The notes below the pieces were generated by a model. It had not been told where the DNA came from. It searched no databases and worked only from the letters and a program-made list of their open reading frames with translations. From the NCBI GenBank assembly GCA_022560615.1, contig JADFSR010000009.1, positions 1 through 64,000 of the forward strand: 64,000 nucleotides of DNA, read 5' to 3'. This DNA comes from Gemmatimonadota bacterium. GTDB taxonomy: Bacteria; Gemmatimonadota; Gemmatimonadetes; Longimicrobiales; Gaopeijiaceae. This document shows, piece by piece, positions 25,619 to 35,323 of the stretch. Every line of letters starts with the position of its first letter. The stretch's first letter is position 1. The position numbers were made by a program, and so were the translations under genes.

Positions 25619-26944
25619 ATGAAGAATCGAATCAAAGCTCCCGCGATGGCGGTGGCGGCAATGGTTGCGCTGTCGGGGTGCAATCTGCTGGACGTAGACA
25701 ACCCGAACAGCTTGGTGGAGGCGTCGATCAAGCTGGAGGCGGCCGCCAATGGCGTCGTCAATGGTTCGCTCAATCGAATCAGCAACGGGATTTCCGATGT
25801 CTGGGAGGGCTACCTCGTCACCTCCGATGAGCTGTATTGGATCGGTTCCCGCGACGCTTGGGGTCAGCTCGATCAGGGCTTCGTCGGGAACCCGGAGAAC
25901 GAGTTCCTCGACTCCGCCTTCCCGAGCCTCGGGCAAGCTGTGTGGATGGCGCAGAATGCGGTTGAAATCCTGACCGAGCACGCTGCCAATGGCGCCGGGT
26001 TCGAAAAGGATCTCGCGCGTGCGCACTTGTTCAACGGCATGATCCTGATGGTGACCGGTGAGGTCCAGGAGGACATGACGTTCTCCAACAAGATGGAGGA
26101 CGGCGCGCCGGTAGGTCCGGCGGCCATGGCCGGGGTTCTCGATCGTGCGCTCTCGAACCTGGACGCGGCGGTCAGCGGCTTCCAGGCGCTCGGTGAGGAC
26201 GACCTCGTGGTCAAGGCGAGAGCGGTTCGTGCACGTGCGAGCATGTCGCGTACGATCTGGAACGTGCTGAACCCCACCGCGACCGTTGGTGGGGCGATGA
26301 AGTTCGCGAGCTCTCTGGCCGACGCGAACTTCGTGATCGGCGCCACGGGAGCAGGTTGGCAGTACGATCTGACCTTTTCTGCTGCCACGGTTACTTGCAA
26401 CATGTGCGGTAACATCAACGAGCGGAAGGAGAACCAGATCGATCTCTCGCTGGTCACGGTGGATGCGTCGAACGACATCGATGGCATCGCCATGAACGAT
26501 CCGGTGTCGGGCGTGGCGGACCTCGCGCTCATCAATCGTCTGAACCAGTGGAAGAGCGGCAACTACCTCAGTTCCGGGAATCAGTACGCTCCACTGACGG
26601 TGACGTCCGAGCGCCTGATGCGGTTGATCGTGGCCGAGGACGCGTTGGCGAACGGCGACGTGGCGGCTTTCGAGGCCCAGATCGATGCCATCCGCGCGTT
26701 GGATGGTGAGGTGGAGTTCGACAGCGGCGGCGCGGTCAGCGATATGGATATGCTGATGCACACGCGCCGGGTGAACTTGGTCCTCATGGGCTTGCGTCTC
26801 GCCGATATGTACCGGTGGGGCATCACGGATCCGAAGTGGCAGTCGGGCTCGGACGCGATCTTGACGCCGGGCGAGATGCTGCCGATCACGATCATCGAGA
26901 TCCGCGCGAACTGCAACCTCAACGGGCAGGGCTGTGGCGGTTGA
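25619..26944 (+). CDS. SusD/RagB family surface lipoprotein
   Basis: 441 residues. Lipoprotein signal (AVAAMVALSGC) and then the DVDNPNSLVEA opening typical of the group, with helical TPR-like segments (DLARAHLFNGMILM, DDLVVKARAVRARASM) and the C-terminal LVLMGLRLADMYRWG. Family members form the lid over a SusC barrel and bind substrate. It is shorter than classic Bacteroides SusD (about 550 residues), as is common for members outside Bacteroidota. Same operon as the SusC-like gene; a strong terminator follows. Confidence 0.85.
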   Translation: MKNRIKAPAMAVAAMVALSGCNLLDVDNPNSLVEASIKLEAAANGVVNGSLNRISNGISDVWEGYLVTSDELYWIGSRDAWGQLDQGFVGNPENEFLDSAFPSLGQAVWMAQNAVEILTEHAANGAGFEKDLARAHLFNGMILMVTGEVQEDMTFSNKMEDGAPVGPAAMAGVLDRALSNLDAAVSGFQALGEDDLVVKARAVRARASMSRTIWNVLNPTATVGGAMKFASSLADANFVIGATGAGWQYDLTFSAATVTCNMCGNINERKENQIDLSLVTVDASNDIDGIAMNDPVSGVADLALINRLNQWKSGNYLSSGNQYAPLTVTSERLMRLIVAEDALANGDVAAFEAQIDAIRALDGEVEFDSGGAVSDMDMLMHTRRVNLVLMGLRLADMYRWGITDPKWQSGSDAILTPGEMLPITIIEIRANCNLNGQGCGG

Positions 26945-26991
26945 TGGAATCGCTGGCTGAGCAGTAACAGCAGTACGGTAAGAAGAAGGCG

Positions 26992-27031
26992 GGCGCATCC
27001 GTACCTAGTGCGGGTGCGCCTCGTCTTTTTT
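26992..27031 (+). terminator. Strong Rho-independent terminator after susD-like gene
   Basis: A 13-bp stem without mismatches (two G-U pairs; 26992-27004 with 27008-27020), a 3-base loop, then TCGTC and T6. It ends the SusC/SusD transcript; the following lipoprotein gene begins 28 bases later. Confidence 0.85.
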
Positions 27032-27058
27032 CCTCTTCCGCCTTATCAATCGCGAATC

Positions 27059-27496
27059 ATGAAAACAGTCAGGAGAGTGGCCGCCGTGGCGGCGGTCCTC
27101 GCATCGGTGACCGCCTGCGAAATTTTCGGGGACCAGGCACCCGAGAATATCTCGTTTCGCATGAGCGGCAGCGACGGCCAGGTCGTAACCGTGATCTACT
27201 CCCAGGAGTTCGTCGCGGGGGTCGACGAGTTCAACGTCACGCAGGTTGAGGTCTTTGTTTCCGATACCGTGATGCACGTGTTGCCGATCGACACGATCAT
27301 CAACATCTCGTTGGAGCGTCGCTTCTTCGTGCTGGTTGCGACCGCGCCCACGGACACGGTCGTGGTCGACGTGCGCATCGATGTCGACGGGCGTGGCCTA
27401 GTGAATACTTCTGGGGGCATCTTTCCGGACGTGCCTTGGCGGTACGTGTACCAGTACAATCAATTGTTTACGGATGTCATCGAGGTGATCCTTTGA
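27059..27496 (+). CDS. Small lipoprotein of unknown function
   Basis: 145 residues from ATG 27059. Lipobox-type signal (VLASVTAC) and then an all-beta mature part (ENISFRMSGSDGQVVTVIYSQ, FNVTQVEVFVSDT, RRFFVLVATAPTDTVVVDVRIDVDG), perhaps an immunoglobulin-like sandwich. I do not recognise a family. It overlaps the next lipoprotein gene by TTGA and follows the SusC/SusD terminator, so it may accompany that uptake system at the envelope (inference). Confidence 0.7.
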   Translation: MKTVRRVAAVAAVLASVTACEIFGDQAPENISFRMSGSDGQVVTVIYSQEFVAGVDEFNVTQVEVFVSDTVMHVLPIDTIINISLERRFFVLVATAPTDTVVVDVRIDVDGRGLVNTSGGIFPDVPWRYVYQYNQLFTDVIEVIL

Positions 27497-28002
27497 CGGG
27501 GCGTCTCCCGAACTTCGAGTCGATGCTTCTGGTCGCGGCGGTTCTGGTTCTGGGCGGCTGCCACAGCTATCGGGTGGTCGACACGCCTCCGCTCGGTTCG
27601 ACTGTGCGCGTGCGGGTTCCTGTGACTTCGCCTTTGGATGGCCGAAACACCGCGCCCGCGTCGGTGTCGATGGAGGGTGAGGTGCTGCAGGTCGGGGACA
27701 CGTTGGTATTGGCCACGCGCACACGACGGGAGTTTGGAGCGTTCCGGGAGGTGATCCTGTACGATACGCTGCGGCTCGGGCGGGATCAGATGTCCAGTAT
27801 CGAGCTGAAGGAGTTTTCGAGCGGGAGGAGTGTAGGGTTGGGTCTTGCGCTCACGGCGGGCGCTGCCGGGCTCGCGCTCGCGACGTTCAAGAGCGGAGGA
27901 GGGGCGGGGTTTCCGAACGGCAGCGGTCCTCCACCGGCGATCGTGGTGAGTGGCTCGGTTCTGTCCGCTGTGTGGGCCCTCATCCGGAAGACGGGGGGGT
28001 GA
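27493..28002 (+). CDS. Lipoprotein with C-terminal hydrophobic segments, unknown function
   Basis: 169 residues if it starts at TTG 27493, which overlaps the preceding stop; ATG 27523 is an alternative. Lipobox LLVAAVLVLGGC, a short beta-rich part with STVRVRVPVTSPLDGR and VLQVGDTLVLATRTRREFG, then a glycine-rich segment (SVGLGLALTAGAAGLALATF) and a final hydrophobic stretch. Not recognised. Confidence 0.65.
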   Translation: MTGRLPNFESMLLVAAVLVLGGCHSYRVVDTPPLGSTVRVRVPVTSPLDGRNTAPASVSMEGEVLQVGDTLVLATRTRREFGAFREVILYDTLRLGRDQMSSIELKEFSSGRSVGLGLALTAGAAGLALATFKSGGGAGFPNGSGPPPAIVVSGSVLSAVWALIRKTGG

Positions 28003-28033
28003 CGCTTCCGAACTAGCGGGGGGGAGTGCTTCG

Positions 28034-29092
28034 ATGGCAAATGTGATCATCCCGCCGGGTTGGCGGATACCGGAGCGAGAAGCGACGCCCGAAGCCGTGT
28101 ACTTCAACCGTCGGGACTTCCTCAAGCGCGCAGGCCTCGGTGTGGCGGCAGCGAGTATCTCCGGATGCTTGGACGCGCCCGAGCCGTTGACCCTCGAAGA
28201 CGTGCTCGGGGAGGACGTGTTCGACTGTAACGCGAACCCGCCCGCGCATCCGTTCCACACCATCTGCCCCCACCCCAACGCGGACCTCTACCCGCCAACC
28301 AGCGGGGGAGGACCGCCGGTACCCTTCGGCAATTTGACCACGAGGGAGCTGGCCGCGACCTGGAGCAACTTCTACGAGTTCATCGGCAACCCCGCCAAAG
28401 TGAACTCGATTTGGGGCTTTACCGGCCCCTTCCAGGTCTGGCCATGGACCGTCGAGGTGGTGGGCGAAGCGGAGGTCACCGGCACCTTCGACATCGCTCC
28501 GTTCGAGCGGGAGTTTGGGCTCGAAAGGCGGACCTACCGCCATCGGTGCGTCGAGCGATGGTCCATGGTCGTGCCCTGGGTAGGCTACCCGCTCCGCAAG
28601 CTCATAAAGAAGTTCCGACCGCTGTCCTCGGCGAACTACGTGCGCTTCGTTTCCTTCGATCGACCGGAGGAGGCCATCGGTCAATTCACTCAGCCTTGGT
28701 ACCCGTGGCCGTTCTACGAGGGCCTGAGGATGGACGAGGCGCTCCACGACCTGGCGTTCGTAGCGACGGGGATCTACGGAGAGCCTCTACCCAAGCAGCA
28801 TGGGGCGCCCTGGCGGATGGTGCTCCCCTGGAAGTATGGCTTCAAGAGCGCGAAGTCCATCGTGCGCATCGAGTTCCTGCGTGAGCAGCCCCCCACGTTC
28901 TGGCCCGACGTGTGGCCGGAGGAGTACGGATTCTACTCCAACGTGAACCCCAATGTGAGGCACCCGCGTTGGCGGCAGGATCAGGAGCAGCCGCTCGGCG
29001 AGCTGGAGTACATACCGACCCGGCTCTTCAACGGCTACGCCGAATACGTGGGCGACCTCTACGATCCGGAGTTGCTGACCTACATCAGCTAG
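28034..29092 (+). CDS. msrP: MsrP: protein-methionine-sulfoxide reductase catalytic subunit
   Basis: 352 residues from ATG 28034. Twin-arginine signal NRRDFLKRAGLGVAAA. The sulfite-oxidase-fold molybdopterin domain is very close to MsrP (YedY): NFYEFIGNPAKV, TYRHRCVERWSMVVPWVGYPL with the molybdenum-ligand Cys, GAPWRMVLPWKYGFKSAKSIV, and RLFNGYAEYV at the end. MsrP repairs oxidised methionine in periplasmic proteins, taking electrons from the haem membrane protein MsrQ. No msrQ is next to it; a GMC dehydrogenase gene follows instead, 30 bases on. Confidence 0.92.
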   Translation: MANVIIPPGWRIPEREATPEAVYFNRRDFLKRAGLGVAAASISGCLDAPEPLTLEDVLGEDVFDCNANPPAHPFHTICPHPNADLYPPTSGGGPPVPFGNLTTRELAATWSNFYEFIGNPAKVNSIWGFTGPFQVWPWTVEVVGEAEVTGTFDIAPFEREFGLERRTYRHRCVERWSMVVPWVGYPLRKLIKKFRPLSSANYVRFVSFDRPEEAIGQFTQPWYPWPFYEGLRMDEALHDLAFVATGIYGEPLPKQHGAPWRMVLPWKYGFKSAKSIVRIEFLREQPPTFWPDVWPEEYGFYSNVNPNVRHPRWRQDQEQPLGELEYIPTRLFNGYAEYVGDLYDPELLTYIS

Positions 29093-29122
29093 GGGGCGCG
29101 GTTCACGCTCCCCAGGCCTAAG

Positions 29123-30946
29123 TTGTCCGAGACCCTGAGGGAAGCTCGGATACGAGGCCGCATGCGGAGAAAAGCCCAGCAGGAATACGACGTCATCATC
29201 GTGGGCTCGGGAGCCGCGGGCGGCATGTGCGCATACGTGCTGGCGTGCTCCGGGGTGAAGGTGCTCATGCTCGAGGCGGGGCGTGACTACGACCCCGTCA
29301 CCGAGACCCCCATGTTCCAACTACCCAAGGACGCCCCCCTGCGGGGCGCGGGCACGTCCGAGAAGCCGTTCGGTTTCTACGACGCGACCGTCGACGGGGG
29401 CTGGGAGGTGCCAGGCGAGCCGTACTCGAGCGCCGAGGGCACGAACTTCCGCTGGTGGCGCGCGCGCATGCTCGGTGGACGGACGAACCACTGGGGTCGT
29501 ATCTCGCTGCGCATGGGCGAGTACGACTTCGCGCCCTACTCGCGCGACGGGCTTGGCTTCGACTGGCCCATGTCGTATGAGGACGTGGTGCCGTACTACG
29601 ACAAGACCGAGGCGCTCATCGGGGTCTACGGGTCCAACGAAGGTCTGGAGAACACCCCTACTTCGTCGCCCGGCGTGCTTCTACCACCTCCGGCGCCGCG
29701 CGCCACGGAACTGCTCGCGCAGCACCACTGCCGCGACCTGAACATTCCCGTCATCCCAGCGCACCTCGCGATTCTTTCGCGACGGCAGGACGCGGCGCGT
29801 ATCTCCCGGGAACTGTGGCCCAACAACGCCATGGCGCGGCGCGTCACCGAGGAGTCGATGCGCTCGCGTGCCGCATGCTTCTTCGCGACACCCTGCGGCC
29901 GCGGCTGTTCGATCAAGGCGAACTTCCAGTCGCCCACGGTGCTCATCCCGCCGGCGCTCGCGACGGGCAACCTGGACGTCGTCACCGAGGCGATGGTGCG
30001 AGAGGTTACGGTGAACGCCCAGGGCCGCGCGACCGGCGTACACTATATCGACAGGACCACGCGGCTCGACGAGCACGTGAGCGCACGCGTCGTCATCGTC
30101 GCTGCCAGCGCGCTCGAATCTGCGCGTATTCTACTGAATTCGAAGAGCGGCCTGTTTCCCGACGGGATCGGAAACGGAAGCGGCGTTGTCGGCAAGTACA
30201 TCATGGATACCGTAGGCGCCAGTGTCGGGGGTCAGATTCCTGCGCTCGAGAACACGCCAGCGCACAACGCCGACGGCGCGTCCGCGATGCACCTCTACAT
30301 GCCGTGGTGGCTCTATCAGGAGCAGGCGCGTGGGCGCCTCGACTTTGCGCGGGGCTACCACATCGAGTTCGGTGGCGGGCGCCGGATGCCCGGATTCGGC
30401 TTCATGGGCGGGCTGGCGCCGTTCACCGAAGGCTCGTACGGCGCGCGGTTCAAGGAAGACTGCCGCCGCTACTACGGATCGTTCATGTACTTCGACGGGC
30501 GCGGCGAGATGATTCCCAACGCCGACTGCTACTGCGAGATCGATCCGGAGGGCGTCGACCAGTGGGGGATCCCGACGCTCAAGTTCCACTGGAAATGGTC
30601 CGAGCACGAGCTGAACCAGGCCCGCCATATGCAACACACGTTCGCGGGCATCATCGACGCGATGGGCGGAACCGTGACGGGCACCGTGCACGACGACGGC
30701 GCGCGTGCGATCGCGGCACCGGGCCAGATCATCCATGAGGTCGGTGGCGTGATGATGGGCGCCGACCCGCAGCGATCGGTGCTGAACCAATACTGCCAAT
30801 CGTGGGAGGTGGAGAACCTGTTCGTTCCGGACGGCGGCTGTTTCGTCTCGAACGCCGACAAGAATCCGACGCTCTCGATCATGGCAATCGCGTGGCGGGC
30901 CTCTGACTATATCGTCGAGCAACTCGCGTCGAGGAGCCTGGGATGA
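29123..30946 (+). CDS. GMC-family FAD dehydrogenase, glucoside-3-dehydrogenase large-subunit-like
   Basis: 607 residues from TTG 29123; ATG 29162 (MRRKAQQEYDVIIVG) is an equally good start. FAD-binding motif VIIVGSGAAGGMCAYVL, a FAD loop with LGGRTNHWGR, a Cys-rich FATPCGRGCSIKANF segment, and the C-terminal catalytic pair (His in IIHEVGGVMMG, Asn in DKNPTLSIMAIA). With the gluconate-2-dehydrogenase-subunit-3-like gene that overlaps it (ATGA), it matches the LacA/LacC layout of glucoside 3-dehydrogenase, which oxidises the 3-OH of glycosides and passes electrons to a cytochrome. No cytochrome gene adjoins it here. Confidence 0.8.
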   Translation: MSETLREARIRGRMRRKAQQEYDVIIVGSGAAGGMCAYVLACSGVKVLMLEAGRDYDPVTETPMFQLPKDAPLRGAGTSEKPFGFYDATVDGGWEVPGEPYSSAEGTNFRWWRARMLGGRTNHWGRISLRMGEYDFAPYSRDGLGFDWPMSYEDVVPYYDKTEALIGVYGSNEGLENTPTSSPGVLLPPPAPRATELLAQHHCRDLNIPVIPAHLAILSRRQDAARISRELWPNNAMARRVTEESMRSRAACFFATPCGRGCSIKANFQSPTVLIPPALATGNLDVVTEAMVREVTVNAQGRATGVHYIDRTTRLDEHVSARVVIVAASALESARILLNSKSGLFPDGIGNGSGVVGKYIMDTVGASVGGQIPALENTPAHNADGASAMHLYMPWWLYQEQARGRLDFARGYHIEFGGGRRMPGFGFMGGLAPFTEGSYGARFKEDCRRYYGSFMYFDGRGEMIPNADCYCEIDPEGVDQWGIPTLKFHWKWSEHELNQARHMQHTFAGIIDAMGGTVTGTVHDDGARAIAAPGQIIHEVGGVMMGADPQRSVLNQYCQSWEVENLFVPDGGCFVSNADKNPTLSIMAIAWRASDYIVEQLASRSLG

Positions 30947-31653
30947 GCGACAAGAAGCACGTGATCGAGCTCCCGGTCGTGGGTGTGCGGCGAATGGATC
31001 GTCGGCATGCCCTCAAGGTCATGGCGATCGCGGCGGCGACGCCGGGGCTGGTTGCGTGCGAGCCGAGTGCCTCGGGAGCCGACGTCGCGCCGATACCCGC
31101 GCCGACGAGCAACCCGAGGGCGAAGGGGACCGCCGCGGACCCGGACCTGGTCGCACCGGTGGTGCCTTGGCGGCGGAGCCTTACGGTGGACGAGCTCGCG
31201 TCGCTCGCCGTGCTCTGCGACGTGATCATCCCGGCCGACGAACGCTCGCCGTCCGCGAGCCAGGTCGGGGCTCCAGACTTCATCGACGAATGGGTGAGCG
31301 CGCCGTACCCCGGAAACGAGCGAGACGCGGTGCTGATCCGCGGTGGCCTCGTGTGGTTGGACCGCGAGTCGGCAAAACGTTTCGGCGAAGAGCTGCGTTT
31401 CCGCGACCTGACGACCGAGCAACGACACGCGATCTGCGACGACATCTGCTTCGTGCCGAACGCGGGCGAGCAGTACGAACTGGGCGCGCGCTTCTTCGAT
31501 CGCGTGCGCTATCTCACATCGACCGCGTTCTGGACGACCACTGAAGGCATGACCGACCTCGAGTACGTGGGCAACGTTCCGCTGACGCAGTGGGACCCGC
31601 CACCCGCAGAGGTCCTGCGGCATCTGGGGTTAGGGGTAGGCGCAAATGACTGA
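30943..31653 (+). CDS. Gluconate 2-dehydrogenase subunit 3 family protein (small subunit)
   Basis: 236 residues; ATG 30943 overlaps the GMC gene stop. Contains an export signal with twin arginines (DRRHALKVMAIAAATPGLVAC), then the small-subunit domain (LTVDELASLAVLCDVIIPADE, GAPDFIDEWVS, GLVWLDRESAKRFG, FFDRVRYLTSTAFWTT). Known partners chaperone or hitchhike the FAD subunit through the Tat pathway, which fits here because the GMC protein has no signal of its own. The MFS gene after it overlaps by eight bases. Confidence 0.85.
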   Translation: MSDKKHVIELPVVGVRRMDRRHALKVMAIAAATPGLVACEPSASGADVAPIPAPTSNPRAKGTAADPDLVAPVVPWRRSLTVDELASLAVLCDVIIPADERSPSASQVGAPDFIDEWVSAPYPGNERDAVLIRGGLVWLDRESAKRFGEELRFRDLTTEQRHAICDDICFVPNAGEQYELGARFFDRVRYLTSTAFWTTTEGMTDLEYVGNVPLTQWDPPPAEVLRHLGLGVGAND

Positions 31654-33100
31654 CTCGAAGGTCAACCCGTCGCGCCTCTTCCTCGGCAGTTGCATCGCCC
31701 TCGTAGCCACCTCGGTCGCGTTCGCGACCGTGGGTGCCATCATGCTCTCGCTCAAGCGCGAGTTCGTGCTCACGAACGAGGAGGTGGGATGGATCGGCGG
31801 GGCCGCGCTTTGGGGCTTTGCGGTGTCGCAGCTCGTGTTCGCTCCCCTCGCGGACTCGATCGGCATGCGCGCGCTCCTACGCATGTCATTCCTGGGACAC
31901 CTGGTCGGGTCGCTCACGATCATCTTCGCGACTGGGTTCTCCACGCTGTTCGGCGGCGCGCTCATCATCGCCATGGCGAACGGTCTGGTCGAAGCGGCGT
32001 GCAATCCGCTGGTGGCGGCGCTATTCCCCGACAACAAGATCGTGAAGCTGAACCAATTCCACGTATGGTTCCCGGGAGGGGTGGTGCTGGGTGGTCTTGC
32101 GGCGTTCGCGCTCGACGCGGTCGGAGTGGGCGCTTGGCAGATCAAGATCGGGCTGGTCCTGGTACCGACGTTCATTTACGGCTGGATGCTGTTGCGCGAG
32201 CCGTTCCCGGCCACGGAGGGTGTTCAGGCCGGGGTCAGCATGGGCGAGATGTTCAAGGCGGCGCTCGCCACGCCGTTCATGTGGGTGATGCTCATCGCGA
32301 TGGCCATGACCGCCTCCGTGGAGCTCGGCCCCAATCGCTGGGTCCCGGCGGTGCTCGAATCCGGTGGCATGGCGGGGATCCTGGTGCTCGTCTGGATCAA
32401 TGGGCTGATGGCGGTGATGCGCTACCGCGCCGGTGACATCGTGCACCGACTTTCCCCGACGGGCGTGCTGCTCGCTTCCGCCGTGCTCTCGGGAGCGGGA
32501 CTGCTCGCATTGAGCTACGTGTCGAGCGGCCTGGCCGTCTTCGGCGCAGCGACTGTCTTCGCGCTCGGCGTGTGCTACTTCTGGCCCACGATGCTCGGGG
32601 TGGTCTCCGAGCGGGTGCCGAAGAGCGGAGCGCTCGGACTAGGACTCATGGGCACGGTCGGCATGGCGACCGTCGGACTGGTGGCCGCGCCCCAGATGGG
32701 CAGGATCGCCGACCGATACGCGCATGATGAGATCCCTGTGGCTGAGGCCGTCATGGTCTTCGAGCGAACCTCCATCGTGCTGGGCAACAACAGTAACCCA
32801 GACGCGCAGGCGGCTGTCGTGGCAGCACAGGAAGTGACGATGTCCTACGAGACGATGGGCGTCATGCCTTCGCCGGCCACGGCGAACGCGCTGCGCGCGA
32901 TCATCGCATCGGACGCCGACGAAACGCTGGTCGGCCAGGCCCAGGCGATTCTCGGGCCGGCGGACAACTACGGTGGCAGGATCTCGTTCCGGTATGTGGT
33001 TCCGCTCTGTGGAGCACTCCTGCTCATCTTCAGTGCGTTGTATGCGCATGACCGGACGGCAGGCGGATACAAGGTCGAGAGCTTGGAGGCGTTGACTTGA
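31646..33100 (+). CDS. MFS transporter, sugar-type, in the dehydrogenase operon
   Basis: 484 residues with about 12 membrane segments. N-terminus FLGSCIALVATSVAFATVGAIM, then LTNEEVGWIGGAALWGFAVSQ and the loop-2/3 region ADSIGMRALLRMSFLG; a long polar loop lies before the last membrane helix. It resembles FucP-type sugar/proton symporters in organisation. Overlap with the upstream small subunit and the Gfo/Idh gene 25 bases downstream suggest that it carries the oxidised sugar (or its precursor) into the cell. Confidence 0.8.
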   Translation: MTDSKVNPSRLFLGSCIALVATSVAFATVGAIMLSLKREFVLTNEEVGWIGGAALWGFAVSQLVFAPLADSIGMRALLRMSFLGHLVGSLTIIFATGFSTLFGGALIIAMANGLVEAACNPLVAALFPDNKIVKLNQFHVWFPGGVVLGGLAAFALDAVGVGAWQIKIGLVLVPTFIYGWMLLREPFPATEGVQAGVSMGEMFKAALATPFMWVMLIAMAMTASVELGPNRWVPAVLESGGMAGILVLVWINGLMAVMRYRAGDIVHRLSPTGVLLASAVLSGAGLLALSYVSSGLAVFGAATVFALGVCYFWPTMLGVVSERVPKSGALGLGLMGTVGMATVGLVAAPQMGRIADRYAHDEIPVAEAVMVFERTSIVLGNNSNPDAQAAVVAAQEVTMSYETMGVMPSPATANALRAIIASDADETLVGQAQAILGPADNYGGRISFRYVVPLCGALLLIFSALYAHDRTAGGYKVESLEALT

Positions 33101-33125
33101 TGAGGGGCGAGGGAGGTGCCTTCGC

Positions 33126-34289
33126 GTGACGATCCGTTACGGGATGGTCGGTGGGGGCCCAGGCGCCTTCATCGGAGCGGTGCACCGCATGGCGGCCGCG
33201 CTCGATGGTGAGTATCGGCTCTTGGCCGGCTCCTTCTCGTCGGCCTTCGACAAGTCGCGCCAGTCTGGCGACGAGCTGGGGGTGGCCCCGGACCGGGTCT
33301 ACGAGACGTACTCCGAGATGGCTGTGGCCGAGGGCGCCCTGCCGAAAGAAAGCCGGATCCAGGCGGTGTCGATCGTCACGCCCAACCACCTACACTTTCC
33401 CGTGGCGCGGGCCTTCCTCGAGCAGGACATCCACGTCATTTGCGACAAACCGCTGACGACCACACTAGAGGACGCCGAGCAACTCTGCCGGTTAGCTGCG
33501 GAGCGCGATCTCGTCTTCGCGGTCACCCACAACTACACCGGGTATCCGATGGTAAAGGAGGCCCGGGAGCGGGTGAGGGCAGGGGCGCTCGGTCAGATCC
33601 GAAAGGTGGTGGTCGAGTATTCCCAAGGATGGCTCGCTACCCTGCTCGAGGCCGAAGGACAGAAACAGGCCGAGTGGCGGATCGACCCGGAGCGAGGCGG
33701 GGTGTCGGCGGTCTTGGGTGACATCGGCTCGCACGCCCACAACCTCGTCCGGTACGTGACCGGTCTCGAGGTGCAGCGGCTCTTCGCCGATCTCGGTACC
33801 GTGGTCGAGGGCCGCGAGCTCGACGACGACGCGACCGTACTGCTCGAGCTCGACGGCGACGTGCGGGGGCTGCTCTTCGCGTCCCAAATTTGTACGGGGG
33901 AGCGCAACCACCTCCGCCTGCGCATCTACGGGGCGGAGGGCGGACTCGACTGGTCACAGGAGGATCCGAACCGGCTGCGACTCGTAGCGCCGAACGGTTC
34001 CGAGCACATCCTCTTCCCCGGCACCGACGAGCTGTCCGAGCGGGCGCGCGCGCACACTCGGTTGCCGGGCGGTCATCCGGAAGGCTTCATCGAGGCATTC
34101 GCGAACGTGTACCGCAACGTGGCACGTACTCTGAGCGACGACGCGGAAGGACCGTTCGACAGAGACTTTCCCACGGTGCAGGACGGAGCCCACGGAGTGC
34201 ATTTCATCCACAAGGCCGTTGACAGCGATCAGCGGGGTGCGTGGGTCGACGCGGCGTATTCGCCGCCTGCGGCCGGAGGAGCGACATGA
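33126..34289 (+). CDS. Gfo/Idh/MocA family sugar oxidoreductase
   Basis: 387 residues; GTG 33126. No signal peptide, so cytoplasmic. Rossmann motif [38 protein letters not shown] and [12 protein letters not shown] with the catalytic lysine, and [19 protein letters not shown] with the conserved His. It could reduce an imported 3-keto-sugar or oxidise an inositol-like substrate. It overlaps the following TIM-barrel gene by ATGA, a standard pairing for keto-sugar and inositol catabolism. Confidence 0.85.
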   Translation: MTIRYGMVGGGPGAFIGAVHRMAAALDGEYRLLAGSFSSAFDKSRQSGDELGVAPDRVYETYSEMAVAEGALPKESRIQAVSIVTPNHLHFPVARAFLEQDIHVICDKPLTTTLEDAEQLCRLAAERDLVFAVTHNYTGYPMVKEARERVRAGALGQIRKVVVEYSQGWLATLLEAEGQKQAEWRIDPERGGVSAVLGDIGSHAHNLVRYVTGLEVQRLFADLGTVVEGRELDDDATVLLELDGDVRGLLFASQICTGERNHLRLRIYGAEGGLDWSQEDPNRLRLVAPNGSEHILFPGTDELSERARAHTRLPGGHPEGFIEAFANVYRNVARTLSDDAEGPFDRDFPTVQDGAHGVHFIHKAVDSDQRGAWVDAAYSPPAAGGAT

Positions 34290-35287
34290 GCAGACCCGTC
34301 ACGTTGTTCACCGGCCAGTGGGCCGATCTTCCGCTTACCGAGCTCGCCGAGAAGGCAGCAGGCTGGGGGTACGATGGCCTCGAGCTCGCGTGCTGGGGTG
34401 ACCACTTCGACGTCGTGCGCGCGGCCGAAGACCCGAGCTATTGCGTGGCTCGGAGGGAGATGCTGCAGTCCCACGGACTCGACGTGTGGGCGATCAGCAA
34501 CCACCTCGTAGGGCAGGCTGTCTGTGACGTCATCGATGCGCGCCACCAGTCGATTCTGCCCGGGCACGTGTGGGGTGATGGCGATCCGGCGGGGGTCCGG
34601 CAGCGTGCTGCTGACGAGATGAAGCTGACGGCGCGGGCCGCGTCCAACCTCGGCGTAGAGGTCGTAAACGGCTTCACCGGCAGCTCGATTTGGCATCTGC
34701 TGTACTCCTTCCCGCCGGTATCCGAAGCAATGATCGACGCGGGATTTCAGGACTTCGCCGACCGGTGGAATCCGATTCTCGACGTCTTCGACCAAGAAGG
34801 AGTCCGCTTCGCTCTCGAAGTGCACCCGACCGAGATCGCGTACGACATCGTAACCGCCGAGCGTGCACTGCAGGCGTTGGGCCGCCGCGAGGCGTTCGGC
34901 TTCAACTACGACCCGAGCCACCTCGCGTACCAGGGCGTCGACGTGGTCGACTTCATCCTCCGTTTCGCGGAGCGGATCCACCACGTGCACATGAAGGACG
35001 TGTGGTGGTCCGACACGCCGACGGCCGCGGGCGTCTTCGGTGGACACTTGCCGTTCGGGCACCCCGACCGGTTCTGGGACTTCCGCTCGCTCGGTCGCGG
35101 GCACGTGCCGTTCGAAGAGGTGATGCGCGCGCTGAACCGGATCGGATACCGGGGTCCGCTCTCGGTGGAGTGGGAGGACACGGGCATGGATCGGGAGCAC
35201 GGTGCGGAGGAGGCGTGCGATTTTGTGCACTCGATCGACTTCCCGACATCCTCCTCTGACTTCGACGCGGCGTTCTCGGAGGGCTGA
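34286..35287 (+). CDS. Xylose-isomerase-like TIM-barrel sugar epimerase/isomerase
   Basis: 333 residues from ATG 34286 (ATGA overlap). AP-endonuclease-2/xylose-isomerase fold: [65 protein letters not shown], and [11 protein letters not shown] supply the usual metal ligands (Glu, His, Asp, His, Glu). Likely acts on the keto-sugar handled by the Gfo/Idh enzyme just upstream, as an epimerase, isomerase or lyase. Last gene of the 28-35 kb operon by spacing. Confidence 0.82.
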   Translation: MSRPVTLFTGQWADLPLTELAEKAAGWGYDGLELACWGDHFDVVRAAEDPSYCVARREMLQSHGLDVWAISNHLVGQAVCDVIDARHQSILPGHVWGDGDPAGVRQRAADEMKLTARAASNLGVEVVNGFTGSSIWHLLYSFPPVSEAMIDAGFQDFADRWNPILDVFDQEGVRFALEVHPTEIAYDIVTAERALQALGRREAFGFNYDPSHLAYQGVDVVDFILRFAERIHHVHMKDVWWSDTPTAAGVFGGHLPFGHPDRFWDFRSLGRGHVPFEEVMRALNRIGYRGPLSVEWEDTGMDREHGAEEACDFVHSIDFPTSSSDFDAAFSEG

Positions 35288-35323
35288 CTCGTTCGGACAC
35301 TGATTCCATCGCCGCTGAGTAGC

